Source: Candidatus Moduliflexus flocculans (GTDB lineage: Bacteria; Moduliflexota; Moduliflexia; Moduliflexales; Moduliflexaceae). From it: a DNA stretch of 53,161 bases. The translations under genes were made by a program, and so were the position numbers. The stretch is from the NCBI GenBank assembly GCA_000739515.1, contig DF820457.1, forward strand, positions 160,817 to 213,977, written 5' to 3'. Under the pieces are notes generated by a model that ran no database searches, had not been told where the DNA came from, and worked only from the letters and a program-made list of their open reading frames with translations. Below are positions 1 to 8,310 of the stretch, in pieces. Within the stretch, counting starts at the first letter, position 1, and each line of letters begins with the position of its first letter.

Positions 1-45
1 GGGTTCTTGACACGAGCAATCACTCACGGACGAACCCACCCCTTG

Positions 46-61
46 CCCCTCCCAGGAGGGG
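46..61. repeat. short hairpin in G/C-rich dispersed repeat
   Basis: A 7-bp stem (46-52 with 55-61) lies in a C-rich then G-rich segment at 33-64. Closely related C-rich/G-rich text recurs at 44655-44740 and, less closely, inside the element at 7486-7669, so this looks like one unit of a dispersed intergenic repeat. No gene is visible in 1-210. Confidence 0.5.
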
Positions 62-111
62 AATTGTCGGCGGCGCTGCGTAACATCAGTCATTAATTTT
101 TATGCGTATAT

Positions 112-173
112 TCGTATCGCCGACGTCCTCGTCGGCGTTTCAAGAGATGCCGACGGGGACGTCGGCGGTACGA
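112..173. repeat. 25-bp imperfect inverted repeat
   Basis: Arms 112-136 and 149-173 are complementary except at two positions, around a 12-nt loop. It lies just beyond the 3' end of the minus-strand FemAB-like gene, so it could end that transcript, but no T-run follows on the minus strand. It fits better as an intergenic palindromic repeat. Confidence 0.6.
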
Positions 174-210
174 AGCACCATGAAAATCTCATGAAACAGT
201 GTAGTAGTTA

Positions 211-1266
211 CTATGGTAGAAATTTCACAACATGCGGGCCGATGATTTTGGTGATGGCAAGCGGCAGGCGTCGCCAGATTTTTATCGCCATTTCGTATTT
301 GGGATTGTGCGGGTTCAATTCCGGCAAGGTGTCGCCGCCGCTGGCAAGCCAATAGTGCCAGTAACATGGCACTGGTTTCGCGCCCCATTGCTCCTTGAAA
401 CGATACGTTCCTTCGTCCGGCGTGGAACGCCCGAAGTCGAAGCGTTGATATCCCTGATCGCAGGCGAATTTCAGGATATTCCAGTAGAGCAGCATATTTG
501 GGCTGAAACGGTCGAATTCCGGCAGCGTTGATGCCCAGGGAATTTGCAACATGTCTTTGAATCCGACCAGAAACCCGGCGGCAATCGGCCTGTCCTGCGC
601 GTAGGTCACGCAAATGTGCGTCTGCTGCGGAAATGCTTTCAGAATGTTCTCAAAAAAACGTTTCGCATACACCGGCGTGCCGAGTTCGCGCATTTTGACG
701 GCAAACACGTCGTAATAATGATCCAGCAGATCGAGGTGGCCGAATTTCACCGTAAACCCCTCTTTTTCCGGGCGGCGAATCTGGCTGCGGAGTTTGGATT
801 TGAAACTGTTCCACAGGGCGTCGGCAGATTCCGGCAGATCGAGAATCATGACGACTTTCGACGTTTTGACTGGCAGGCCGAGCGCGTAATTTTCCTGATG
901 GCGAAATTCGATATGCGTCGCGCCGCGAATTCGGGCAAGCGCCGAGGCTTCTTCCAAAAGGCGCTTTCGCGCGGCGTCATCTGCGGCAAGGATGCCGCCA
1001 TAATTAAAAAACGCAATGGAGACGAAATATGTGCCGAACATCGGGCTTTTTAAAAAGACGAGCGGCAGCACGCCGACAATTCGTCCCGCTTGCGCGGCAT
1101 ACAGATAGAATGTAGGATGTCCGAAACTCTGTTCAATAACGCGCTTCCAGCCGGTGAGATGATACATCGCTTCGGCGGAAGTCTGCTCGATAAAGGCGTC
1201 CCAAAGCGCTTCTTCGCCGGGCTGCAACTGTTTGATTTCGATCTGTTCCATGTAATAGCGCGTCAT
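211..1266 (-). CDS. FemAB-family aminoacyl/acyltransferase-like protein
   Basis: The 351-residue protein looks like the FemAB branch of the GNAT superfamily, often associated with exopolysaccharide or PEP-CTERM loci. Two GNAT-like halves can be seen. The first is about residues 1-150, with hydrophobic strands around VGVLPLVFLKSPMFGTYF. The second is about 180-330 and includes the PIAAGFLVGF strand and the typical C-terminal FDFGRSTPDEGTYRFKEQWG motif of this family. Known FemAB proteins transfer amino acids from aminoacyl-tRNA to cell-wall precursors; the substrate here cannot be told. The start could be residue 6 (Met, 1251) instead of 1266. It lies 36 bp after a glycosyltransferase on the same strand, so a joint envelope or polysaccharide role is plausible (inference). 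Confidence 0.75.
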   Translation of the reverse strand: MTRYYMEQIEIKQLQPGEEALWDAFIEQTSAEAMYHLTGWKRVIEQSFGHPTFYLYAAQAGRIVGVLPLVFLKSPMFGTYFVSIAFFNYGGILAADDAARKRLLEEASALARIRGATHIEFRHQENYALGLPVKTSKVVMILDLPESADALWNSFKSKLRSQIRRPEKEGFTVKFGHLDLLDHYYDVFAVKMRELGTPVYAKRFFENILKAFPQQTHICVTYAQDRPIAAGFLVGFKDMLQIPWASTLPEFDRFSPNMLLYWNILKFACDQGYQRFDFGRSTPDEGTYRFKEQWGAKPVPCYWHYWLASGGDTLPELNPHNPKYEMAIKIWRRLPLAITKIIGPHVVKFLP

Positions 1267-1267
1267 C

Positions 1268-1294
1268 GTAGGGGCGCGGTCTCCGCGCCCCTAC
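1268..1294. repeat. 12-bp perfect hairpin between two minus-strand genes
   Basis: GTAGGGGCGCGG (1268-1279) pairs perfectly with 1283-1294 around a TCT loop. A near-identical unit, with the same TCT loop and GTAGRGGCG stem start, stands at 12116-12142 after the molybdenum hydroxylase gene. This is therefore a recurrent intergenic element rather than a gene-specific terminator. Confidence 0.65.
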
Positions 1295-1302
1295 AAATCG
1301 GG

Positions 1303-2250
1303 TTATGCCTTCTCTTTCTCAAACGAGCAGCCATACGCGGCGCGGACAATATAGGTCGGGCGGCGCTTGACTTCGTCGTAAATGCGTCCGATGTATTCGC
1401 CAATCACGCCGAGCGACAGGAGTTGGATGCCGCCGAGAAACAAGGCGACGGTGATCAACGTGGGAAATCCTGGCGGTTCGTCGGGATGGATGAATAATTT
1501 TTTATACAAATAGATGGTCATGGCGACAAAACTGAGCGCGGACACGACAAATCCGAGATAACTCGCGATTTGCAGCGGGAAATAGGAAAAGGAAAAAATG
1601 CCGTCTAATGCCAGCCGCATCAACTTAGAAAACGTGTATTTCACTTCCCCCGCCTGGCGTTTGTCGCGCTCATATTCCAAACCCACCTGTTTGAAACCGA
1701 CCCAACTTCGCAAGCCTCTCACAAAACGACGGCGTTCCCCCATGTTTTTAATCGCGTCTATCACGGTGCGATCCATCAGGCAGAAATCGCCGGAATCCAA
1801 CGGAATGCGGATATTCGAAATTTTTTGGAGGAGGCGGTAAAAAATGAAATAGGCCACGCGTTTAAAAATATGCTCTTTGCGTTTTTTGCGGACAGCATAG
1901 ACGACTTGAAAACCTTCTTCCCATTTTTGCAGGAATTGCGGCAGTAACTCCGGCGGGTCTTGCAGATCGGCGTCCATCAAAATGACGGCGTCGCCGGTGG
2001 CGGCGTCCATCCCGGCGGTGATCGCGATCTGATGGCCGAAATTGCGCGAGAAGTCAATCACTTTAAAACGTGGGTCTTCCTGATGATAGCGAATCATCAT
2101 CTCCAGCGACCTGTCGCGGCTGCCGTCGTTGACTAAAATCACTTCGGTTTCGTAGGGCAACTGATCAAGCAAATGATGCACGCGCTCATACAATAGCGGC
2201 AAAACCTCTTCTTCGTTATAGACTGGAAACACTAACGAGACTCGTTTCAT
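1303..2250 (-). CDS. GT2 glycosyltransferase, DPM1/GtrB-like, two C-terminal membrane segments
   Basis: Family 2 glycosyltransferase of the dolichol/undecaprenyl-phosphate sugar transferase type. The N-terminal GT-A domain starts with SLVFPVYNEEEVLP and carries the DADLQDPPE nucleotide-sugar/metal motif, then LDSGDFCLMDR, the usual GtrB/ArnC-like acceptor loop. Two hydrophobic segments follow near the C-terminus (about SYLGFVVSALSFVAMTIYL and TLITVALFLGGIQLLSLGVIG). The family moves a sugar from a UDP/GDP donor to a polyprenyl phosphate at the inner membrane. The Met at 2250 is preferred because the GT2 fold starts there; an upstream ATG at 2283 would add 11 residues that overlap a hairpin. 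It is transcribed in the same direction as dnaA and the FemAB-like gene. Confidence 0.85.
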   Translation of the reverse strand: MKRVSLVFPVYNEEEVLPLLYERVHHLLDQLPYETEVILVNDGSRDRSLEMMIRYHQEDPRFKVIDFSRNFGHQIAITAGMDAATGDAVILMDADLQDPPELLPQFLQKWEEGFQVVYAVRKKRKEHIFKRVAYFIFYRLLQKISNIRIPLDSGDFCLMDRTVIDAIKNMGERRRFVRGLRSWVGFKQVGLEYERDKRQAGEVKYTFSKLMRLALDGIFSFSYFPLQIASYLGFVVSALSFVAMTIYLYKKLFIHPDEPPGFPTLITVALFLGGIQLLSLGVIGEYIGRIYDEVKRRPTYIVRAAYGCSFEKEKA

Positions 2251-2260
2251 ACAAGACTTT

Positions 2261-2301
2261 TCTTGACATGCCGCAAATGGCATGGCTCCGGCATGTCAAG
2301 A
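2261..2301. repeat. 13-bp perfect hairpin between dnaA and the glycosyltransferase
   Basis: TCTTGACATGCCG (2261-2273) pairs perfectly with 2289-2301 around a 15-nt loop. No T-run follows on either strand, so a simple intrinsic terminator is unlikely. Read on the minus strand, it forms a stem just before the start codon at 2250 and could act on dnaA mRNA or on translation of the next gene. Confidence 0.5.
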
Positions 2302-2334
2302 CATATTCTCCTTCATACATATTGGATGCGAGGC

Positions 2335-3930
2335 TCACGCGTTCATCAGTTCGCGAATTTGCTGAATCTGGGCACTCAATTTCGCATCTGCCGCCACGTT
2401 TTTTTCGATTTTTTTACAGGCGTACATGATCGTGGTATGATCCCGCCCGCCGAACTGCCGCCCGATGTCGGGCAAGGAGAGATTGGTCAACTCGCGCGCG
2501 AGAAACATCGCAATCTGGCGCGGCAGCGTAAATTTTTTGCTCCGCGACGCAGACGTCATTTCGGCGGGCTCGATATGATAATGCCGCGCCACCACCTGTT
2601 GAATCATCTCAACCGTCACGCGGCGATTGATTGGCGCGTCGAACATATCTGTCAAGACTTTTTGCGCGAGCGCGACAGAAACCGAATAATTATGCAATGT
2701 TGCATACGCGCGAATTTTTGACAGGCAGCCTTCTAACTCGCGGATATTGGAGCGAATATTGCTGGCGATGTAGATGGCGACATCGTCCGGCAGGTTGATC
2801 CCCTGCGTCTCGGCTTTTTTCCGCAGAATCGCGATGCGGGTTTCTAAATCCGGCGCTTGAATGTCCGCAATCAATCCCCATTCGAACCGCGAGCGAAGTT
2901 GCTCGGCAATGGTCGGAATTTTTTTCGGCGGGCAATCGCTGGTCAACACGATTTGTTTTCCGGCCTGATACAGCGTGTTGAAGGTATGCATGAATTCTTC
3001 TTGCGTCCGCTCTTTTCTGGCAATAAATTGAATATCATCCACTAACAATAAATCAATCGTGCGATATTTCCCTCGAAATAACGCCATTCGATCCTCTCGA
3101 ATCGAAACAACTAATTCGTTCATAAATTGTTCGGCGGAGAGATAAAGTATCCGCGAGCCGGGGCGCAACTGGCTATACCGGTTGCCGATGGCGTGAAGCA
3201 GATGCGTTTTTCCAAGCCCGACGCCGCCATACACAAACAGCGGATTGTAGTTTTCCGCTTTCTGATCGGCGACGGCAAGGGCGGCGGCATGGGCAAAGCG
3301 GTTGCCGCTGCCGACGATGTACGATCCGAATGTGTATGAGGCGTTCAGCGATTGGAGCGATGGCGTTGCCGTTTTCGGCTTCTGCTCGTTTGCTGCCTCA
3401 TGTTGGCGAAGTGTAATTTGCTTTTCGGGCATCACAAAAGGTTTCGCCAGTGATTCTTGCGCGATAAGCGCCGCCACATCCGGCACGGCGGGAGGCGTTG
3501 GTTTTGGCGAAGGCACAATAGGCGGCGTCAATCTTGATAATGTGTTGCTGCGCCGTTCGGTCGGAAAATTGGCTACTGCCACCGATGAGGCGACCTGTGA
3601 TGCGGCAATATTTTTCGACGCGCTATGATGAGTCCCTTTATTAGATTGTCCTGCGTCCGATTCATGACGCATAATCGTGTCAGGAGCCGCGTTGACAACT
3701 GTAAATGAAATATCAGGTTGAAATCCCAGCAATTCCGCAAGAATATCCGTCATCAGATGCACATAGTGTTCGCCCAGCCAATAGACAAAGACATCGTCTG
3801 GCACGCCGATACAGACCTGTTTCTGCTGCACGGAGACACAGCTTGTCGGTCTGAGCCAGGTGTTAAAACTTGGGCGATTAATCCGTTTTTCCAGTTTCGA
3901 GAGCACTTTTCCCCAGAGATCGTTTTGCAT
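2335..3930 (-). CDS. dnaA: Chromosomal replication initiator protein DnaA
   Basis: All four DnaA domains are visible. Domain I is LWGKVLSKLEKRINRPSFNTWL at the N-terminus. A long, poorly conserved linker rich in Pro, Ser and Thr follows (about residues 90-200). The AAA+ domain has Walker A GGVGLGKTHLLHA, about residue 240, Walker B LLLVDDIQF and sensor region LTSDCPPKKI. The C-terminal helix-turn-helix carries the family signature GGRDHTTIMYACKKIE. DnaA binds 9-bp boxes and melts the origin, and the perfect boxes just upstream support an origin here. The start at 3930 (MQNDLWG) is chosen because homologues begin there; an in-frame Met lies five codons upstream. dnaN does not follow, so the common dnaA-dnaN arrangement is broken and a glycosyltransferase follows instead. 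Confidence 0.98.
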   Translation of the reverse strand: MQNDLWGKVLSKLEKRINRPSFNTWLRPTSCVSVQQKQVCIGVPDDVFVYWLGEHYVHLMTDILAELLGFQPDISFTVVNAAPDTIMRHESDAGQSNKGTHHSASKNIAASQVASSVAVANFPTERRSNTLSRLTPPIVPSPKPTPPAVPDVAALIAQESLAKPFVMPEKQITLRQHEAANEQKPKTATPSLQSLNASYTFGSYIVGSGNRFAHAAALAVADQKAENYNPLFVYGGVGLGKTHLLHAIGNRYSQLRPGSRILYLSAEQFMNELVVSIREDRMALFRGKYRTIDLLLVDDIQFIARKERTQEEFMHTFNTLYQAGKQIVLTSDCPPKKIPTIAEQLRSRFEWGLIADIQAPDLETRIAILRKKAETQGINLPDDVAIYIASNIRSNIRELEGCLSKIRAYATLHNYSVSVALAQKVLTDMFDAPINRRVTVEMIQQVVARHYHIEPAEMTSASRSKKFTLPRQIAMFLARELTNLSLPDIGRQFGGRDHTTIMYACKKIEKNVAADAKLSAQIQQIRELMNA

Positions 3931-3945
3931 GATTCGTCCCAACAC

Positions 3946-4414
3946 GAAAAAAAATGTTACAGTAACTTATCCACATTGTGTGGATAAGTTACTAACTAAT
4001 GTAATCGTCACAACTTGCGTTTTTTCTCCACAATCTTATCCACAAGATGATGTGAAAAACTCTTTATTTTCAATAACTTATCGTGATAAAGGATAATAAA
4101 AACAACTCGCGTTCGCAAGTTTTTTTCACAAAAATTTTCTATCTTCTGTAATCATGAAGAGTTGAACGAGGCGAGAAAGTTTGTGAAAACTTTACGTTTG
4201 TTTGTTGTTAGAATATTATTAGGGTGATGTGAGCGACGCTGTGCGAAAATCCAGCATGAAACTCATTGACAAAATAGTGACGAATTTTTATGTATTTTCA
4301 TCGGTTAAAGAAAAAAATAATTTTTTTGTATTTTCATGTTGAAAATGATTTTCTTTGTGATGAAGATCAAAACATCAGCAGCAAAAAGATTTGCTTAATG
4401 AGTCGTATGAGTTC
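3946..4414. other. Putative chromosomal origin of replication (oriC)
   Basis: Gene-free, AT-rich region between divergently transcribed dnaA and the next gene. Perfect TTATCCACA boxes lie at 3967-3975 (plus), 3979-3987 (minus) and 4036-4044 (plus), with a one-mismatch box at 4024-4032. The first two form a 15-bp perfect palindrome (3961-3975 with 3979-3993, 3-nt spacer). Long A/T tracts at about 4300-4360, with GTATTTTCAT repeated twice, are a candidate unwinding element. The gene context and boxes make this the best oriC candidate in the window. The unwinding site is inferred; GC-skew was not computed. Confidence 0.85.
3961..3993. promoter_or_regulatory. Palindromic pair of perfect DnaA boxes
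   Basis: AGTAACTTATCCACA and its exact reverse complement are separated by TTG, so two consensus DnaA boxes face each other with extended dyad symmetry. It lies about 31 bp upstream of the dnaA start codon and could serve both origin binding and dnaA autoregulation. Confidence 0.85.
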
Positions 4415-4442
4415 TTGCGAATGAGGACGTTCGCAGTATAAT
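4415..4442 (+). promoter_or_regulatory. Sigma-70-like promoter for the 192-residue protein
   Basis: TTGCGA (4415-4420) and TATAAT (4437-4442) are separated by 16 bp and read toward the gene at 4516. A second TATAAT lies at 4445-4450 without a good -35. A weaker pair (TTGACA 4266-4271, TATGTA 4289-4294) lies further upstream inside the presumed origin. Confidence 0.5.
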
Positions 4443-4515
4443 CATATAATGTGTTACGATACGTTCTGGCTGTGAGATTCGCACACATCCACAGACATCT
4501 GAGCGGGAGGAAATT

Positions 4516-5094
4516 ATGAATCAATACGAAGAATATAAATTATTAATCCAACGCCTAATTTCAGGAAATTTTGCACAAGCTACGCAACAAGAACGCGACA
4601 AAACAGTGATGGCAATTATTCATGCGTCCGCCGTCACCTCGACGGCGCTCTCGATTATTCCTGTGCCGATGGTGGAAACGCCAGTGCAGATTACGATGGT
4701 GCGGGCGATTGGCAAGGTGTATGAGCAGGATTTGGACGAAAAAATCGTGCTGGAAATTTTATCGGTCGTCGGCGGCAATTACCTCCTGCGGCAATTGTTG
4801 CGATTGATTCCCTATGTCGGCTGGGCGGTGAATCTGTCCCGCGTGTATGCCACGACCTGGGCGATGGGGGCGGCTGCCGAATATTATTTCAAGCATGACC
4901 GCGAAGTGGAAAAAGAAGAGTTGATGAAAGTGTTCAAAACCGTCCTGAAACAAAAAACGCAGGAAAAAGAAAAAGATATGACCGACCGCCGTGTCATCGA
5001 GCGTCTTGAAGAATTGAAAGGGTTGTTAGACAAAAAATTGATCACGCAGGAAGAATACGACCGCAAGCGCGAAGCGATTATCGAAGAACTGTAA
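4516..5094 (+). CDS. Small protein with hydrophobic core and C-terminal SHOCT-like domain
   Basis: 192 residues. Residues about 28-120 form a moderately hydrophobic, glycine-containing region (SALSIIPVPMVETPVQITMVRAIG, then LRLIPYVGWAVNLSRVY) resembling the DUF697/YcjF-type domain often tied to membrane-associated GTPases. A charged linker follows. Residues about 158-192 (RLEELKGLLDKKLITQEEYDRKR) match the short C-terminal SHOCT domain pattern, thought to mediate oligomerisation. A strong ribosome binding site (GGGAGGAAATT) fixes the start. No GTPase gene is next to it. It stands alone immediately downstream of the putative origin, transcribed away from it. The exact function is unknown. Confidence 0.7.
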   Translation: MNQYEEYKLLIQRLISGNFAQATQQERDKTVMAIIHASAVTSTALSIIPVPMVETPVQITMVRAIGKVYEQDLDEKIVLEILSVVGGNYLLRQLLRLIPYVGWAVNLSRVYATTWAMGAAAEYYFKHDREVEKEELMKVFKTVLKQKTQEKEKDMTDRRVIERLEELKGLLDKKLITQEEYDRKREAIIEEL

Positions 5095-5099
5095 GCATT

Positions 5100-5174
5100 A
5101 ACGACAGGGATTGCTCACAAGCAAGGATGAGAACATTTCTCCCTTCTCCATGTTTATGAGCAATCCTTGTCGTT
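5100..5174 (+). terminator. Long hairpin after the 192-residue protein gene
   Basis: Arms 5100-5117 and 5157-5174 pair over 18 bp with one mismatch, enclosing a 39-nt loop. It begins 6 bp after the stop codon and is followed by TTTCGCATTTC, a weak T-rich tail. It is likely a transcript end or 3' stabilising structure. Nothing else is evident before the gene at 5389. Confidence 0.5.
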
Positions 5175-5388
5175 TCGCATTTCAAATATCCTTTCGCCGC
5201 ATTTCCCCGATTTGCAACAATTTTCATTCCCCGCATGACAAAAAGGTTGACAAGCTCATGTAACTATGCGGAAATCAGTGCGGATACAGGCAAAGTTTTC
5301 AACCCTGCAAGGCGAGCGAACGTCTGAAGAATGTCTCGATGGATTATGAGTGTTTACCATGAAAACATGCTTGTAGAAGGAGAAACCT

Positions 5389-7407
5389 ATGCGAAAACAT
5401 TATATGATGTTTTGTGTGCTGCTTGGCGTCATTCACCTGTTATCTGCTTGTGGAACTGGCACAAAACGAAGCGGCGCGCTGTATCCGCCGGGAGCGAACC
5501 CCGGTCAATTACAATGCGGCGGCGTTGAGCCTGGAAAAACCGGAACGCTCGTCGCCGATACCGGCTTCCGGCCTCGCCCGAATGGATTTAGTTTTGCGAA
5601 TTATGGCGGCGGCTACCGTGAAGCGAATCTCAATCCCGAAGCGGCCTGGAAAATTTTCGGCGAAACTGCCTGCAAACGCATGAAGCAAGAAGAATGCGTT
5701 CCGACGCCGGCCTTGAAACTCTGGGTAAAAACGATGAACGAAGCGATGGGACAAGGGCATTGCGAAGGCATGGCGACGTTGAGCGCCTGGATGTTCCTTG
5801 CGCAGGATAAATTGGCCGCCTACGGAAAACCCACCGCATTCGACCTCGATACCACGCAAGCCGATCTGCTGCAAGACATCGCGTTTTACTGGACGCTGCA
5901 AACCTTAGAACCCGTTGTCTCCGAATTTAATGCCTTTCAGCAGCAACCGCCATCTGAAATTCTCAATACCTTGATTTCCACAATGCAGCAGAAAACCGAC
6001 TGGTACACGCTCGGCATTTACGGTAGCGTCGGCGGGCACGCCGTCACGCCCTATGCTGTCGAAGACGTGGGAAATGGCGTCTTCTGGATTCATGTGTATG
6101 ACAACAATTATCCCTGCGCCTATAAATATGTTGAAGTGGATACAAATACCGAAACATGGCATTATGCCGGAGCAGCGATTAATCCGGCGGAAGACGCATC
6201 TCCCTGGAGCGGCACGACTGGCACGATGGATTTGACCTCGCTTTCCGTGCGGCAGCAGTCTATGGAATGTCCGTTTTGCAGCGAAGCGCAGCGGTGTCTG
6301 CAAAATGCCGGATTGTCCGTGCTGGTGAATGGACGCGGCGCGAATATCCGCGCCACAAATGCCGAAGGCAAACAACTCTCGCTTCAAAATGGGCAGGCGC
6401 AGAATGAGATTCCCGGAGCGAAACTGCTGAAATTGAAAGGCATTTTCGGCGAAGATCGCGCTTCGTTATTGATACTGCCGCCAAATGCCAAATATGCGCT
6501 TGATCTCGGCGGAATTGCCGACGTGGAAGAAAAAAGCGCTTCTATCGCAATGTTTACCTCCTGCGAAGGGTATGCGCTGAGCGGCATGTCGCTGAGCAGC
6601 GGGCAGATCAATCAAATCATGATGACTGATAAAGGTCGGTTTTCTTACCAGGCAGGCGGAGCGCAGTCTCCGACATTCGAAGCCGCGTTCCACAATCCTG
6701 ACGGAAACGATACGTTTTACTCGATCTCTGATTTCGATATCGGCGATGGCCGCAGCATCTCGTTTGAGCAGGACGAAGACACTGGCGAAATCTATATTCA
6801 GGATGATGATCCTGAAATGGAGGATTTTGATCTCGATATCTTTACCATAGATACGGAAGGTGAGGTTGAAGGGATATCCTATAAAAATATTGATGTTGAA
6901 GATGAGGGACAGGTTATTCTACATTTTGGTGACGACGAGAGTTTCGAGTTGTATATTGATTCTGACGGAGATGGCATTAGCGATAGCCCTCCGTATGAGA
7001 AAAGCAACGAAAGCCCCGATTGGGATAACTATGGCTATGATGACGCCGATGTGTCGGAAAGCAGCGGGAATAGTTTTGACAATAACGATGCTGACGACAG
7101 CGATTCAGAAACCACCTATAGCGTCAATTATGCTCCAAGTTATGAAAGTGAATGGGTGGATGACTATGCTTCGGAGGCGATTTCCGAAAAATATGAGGAG
7201 AACGATTCCGATCATTCTGACGATGGTGATTGGGATAACAACGATGATGATGACGATTCCGACCACGGTGATTTGGATAATGACAACGGCTCTGATTATG
7301 ATGATGGCAGTGATACCGGCAGCGATGATTCAGGTAGCGACGATTCTGCCAACGATCCTGATAGTTCCGGCAGCGACAGTTCGGATGGCAGTGACAGCGG
7401 TTATTGA
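5389..7407 (+). CDS. Large lipoprotein with putative Cys-His-Asp/Asn triad and Asp-rich tail
   Basis: 672 residues. The N-terminus is a lipoprotein signal ending in LLSAC with the lipid-accepting Cys at 21. Residues about 60-260 hold three spaced motifs that look like a papain/transglutaminase-type triad: GHCEGMA (Cys125), GSVGGHAVTPYAV (His217) and VYDNNYP (Asp238/Asn239). The catalytic assignment is inferred from motif pattern only. Several further cysteines (CPFCSEAQRC) follow. The region about 440-545 is acidic, with a thrombospondin-type-3-like DSDGDGISD calcium loop. The last ~125 residues are almost entirely Asp, Ser, Gly, Asn and Glu in SD/DD repeats. A good RBS (GAAGGAG) precedes the start. 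Likely exported and calcium-binding at the cell surface; no family name is recognised. Confidence 0.7.
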   Translation: MRKHYMMFCVLLGVIHLLSACGTGTKRSGALYPPGANPGQLQCGGVEPGKTGTLVADTGFRPRPNGFSFANYGGGYREANLNPEAAWKIFGETACKRMKQEECVPTPALKLWVKTMNEAMGQGHCEGMATLSAWMFLAQDKLAAYGKPTAFDLDTTQADLLQDIAFYWTLQTLEPVVSEFNAFQQQPPSEILNTLISTMQQKTDWYTLGIYGSVGGHAVTPYAVEDVGNGVFWIHVYDNNYPCAYKYVEVDTNTETWHYAGAAINPAEDASPWSGTTGTMDLTSLSVRQQSMECPFCSEAQRCLQNAGLSVLVNGRGANIRATNAEGKQLSLQNGQAQNEIPGAKLLKLKGIFGEDRASLLILPPNAKYALDLGGIADVEEKSASIAMFTSCEGYALSGMSLSSGQINQIMMTDKGRFSYQAGGAQSPTFEAAFHNPDGNDTFYSISDFDIGDGRSISFEQDEDTGEIYIQDDDPEMEDFDLDIFTIDTEGEVEGISYKNIDVEDEGQVILHFGDDESFELYIDSDGDGISDSPPYEKSNESPDWDNYGYDDADVSESSGNSFDNNDADDSDSETTYSVNYAPSYESEWVDDYASEAISEKYEENDSDHSDDGDWDNNDDDDDSDHGDLDNDNGSDYDDGSDTGSDDSGSDDSANDPDSSGSDSSDGSDSGY

Positions 7408-7485
7408 TTCTGTAAACGTGGAACCTGTCAGAGAGAATTTCTGATAGGCATTATCGGCGCGAGCATTGAAAATTAGTATCAGACA

Positions 7486-7669
7486 GACCTCACAGGTTTT
7501 TATGAAGATTAAATATTTAATTCGGCAATCTCCTCAAAAACCCCACCCCTAACTCCTCCCCAACGGGGAGGGAGTGTTTCCCCCTCTCCTTCGGAGAGGG
7601 GGCAGGGAGTGAGGTAGGAAACGCCGTTACCGAACTAAATTTTTAATATTCATTAAAACCTGTGAGGTC
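7486..7669. repeat. 184-bp MITE-like element with 40-bp terminal inverted repeats
   Basis: Arms 7486-7525 and 7630-7669 match in inverted orientation at 36 of 40 positions, starting with GACCTCACAGG. Inside is a second hairpin-rich, C/G-rich segment (about 7540-7620) related to the repeats at 46-61 and 44655-44740. The outer end also resembles the hairpin at 48366-48398. No coding frame is evident in it. It fills the gap between two plus-strand genes. Confidence 0.7.
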
Positions 7670-7714
7670 TTATGACAATCAACCCTCGCATCTATAAAGG
7701 GCAAAAGGTGTATC

Positions 7715-8287
7715 GTGTCAAAATATCTTGGGTATCTTATAGGCGTGCTTGTTGGAATTATTGCCTTGTTAAGCGGCTCATTGTGGGCGTTTCTCGCGCC
7801 AATGTTTCAATCCGATGAAATGTTAGCGCAGATTCGCGTGGAAGATGTGCTGCAAGTGTCCGGTACAACCTGTTATATCGTTTCGCTGGAAGTGACGCCG
7901 GAAAATGACGAAAGCCGCCGCGACGCGCTGCTTCAGCGCCAGCGCCTTTGCGGCGATTTTTTAGGCTTGGGCTATGAATTTACGCTGCCAAACAAGACAT
8001 TAGCGCTGATGAAAAAACCGGGAATCATGATTACGAATCTTGTGGCCTTCGAACGCAAAAACAAAGGGATGACCGGAAATATTCCGGCGGGAAAATATAA
8101 TGTTGAATGGATGCAGACAATTCGCGAATATATTGGCAAAGCGCTTACCAAAACGTCCGCCGTCAGAAGCGTGACGTATGACATCAAAGCGGTGATGAAG
8201 AAGCCTCGACCAGGGGCGATCATTACATATAAACTCGAACCGCTGCGCCAGCAAGTGGTGGCGGAATGTGTTGGATGTGACGAATAA
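7715..8287 (+). CDS. Hypothetical protein with one N-terminal membrane segment
   Basis: 190 residues starting with GTG, preceded by AAAAGG at a suitable distance. Residues 5-29 (LGYLIGVLVGIIALLSGSLWAFLA) form a single membrane anchor; the rest is predicted extracytoplasmic, with four cysteines (residues about 49, 74, 184 and 187), the last two as CVGC near the C-terminus. No family is recognised. It ends 23 bp before the FAD subunit of a molybdenum hydroxylase and is probably in the same operon. Whether it works with that enzyme is not shown by its sequence. Confidence 0.6.
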   Translation: MSKYLGYLIGVLVGIIALLSGSLWAFLAPMFQSDEMLAQIRVEDVLQVSGTTCYIVSLEVTPENDESRRDALLQRQRLCGDFLGLGYEFTLPNKTLALMKKPGIMITNLVAFERKNKGMTGNIPAGKYNVEWMQTIREYIGKALTKTSAVRSVTYDIKAVMKKPRPGAIITYKLEPLRQQVVAECVGCDE

Positions 8288-8310
8288 TCAAGCAAGGAGG
8301 CAGAAGAACG

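Noticed and set aside
6860..7444. 194-residue ORF rich in Met, Ile and Thr on the plus strand
   Set aside because: It is a shifted reading of the Asp-rich tail of the lipoprotein gene (GAT repeats read as ATG/TGA); composition is unlike any real protein.
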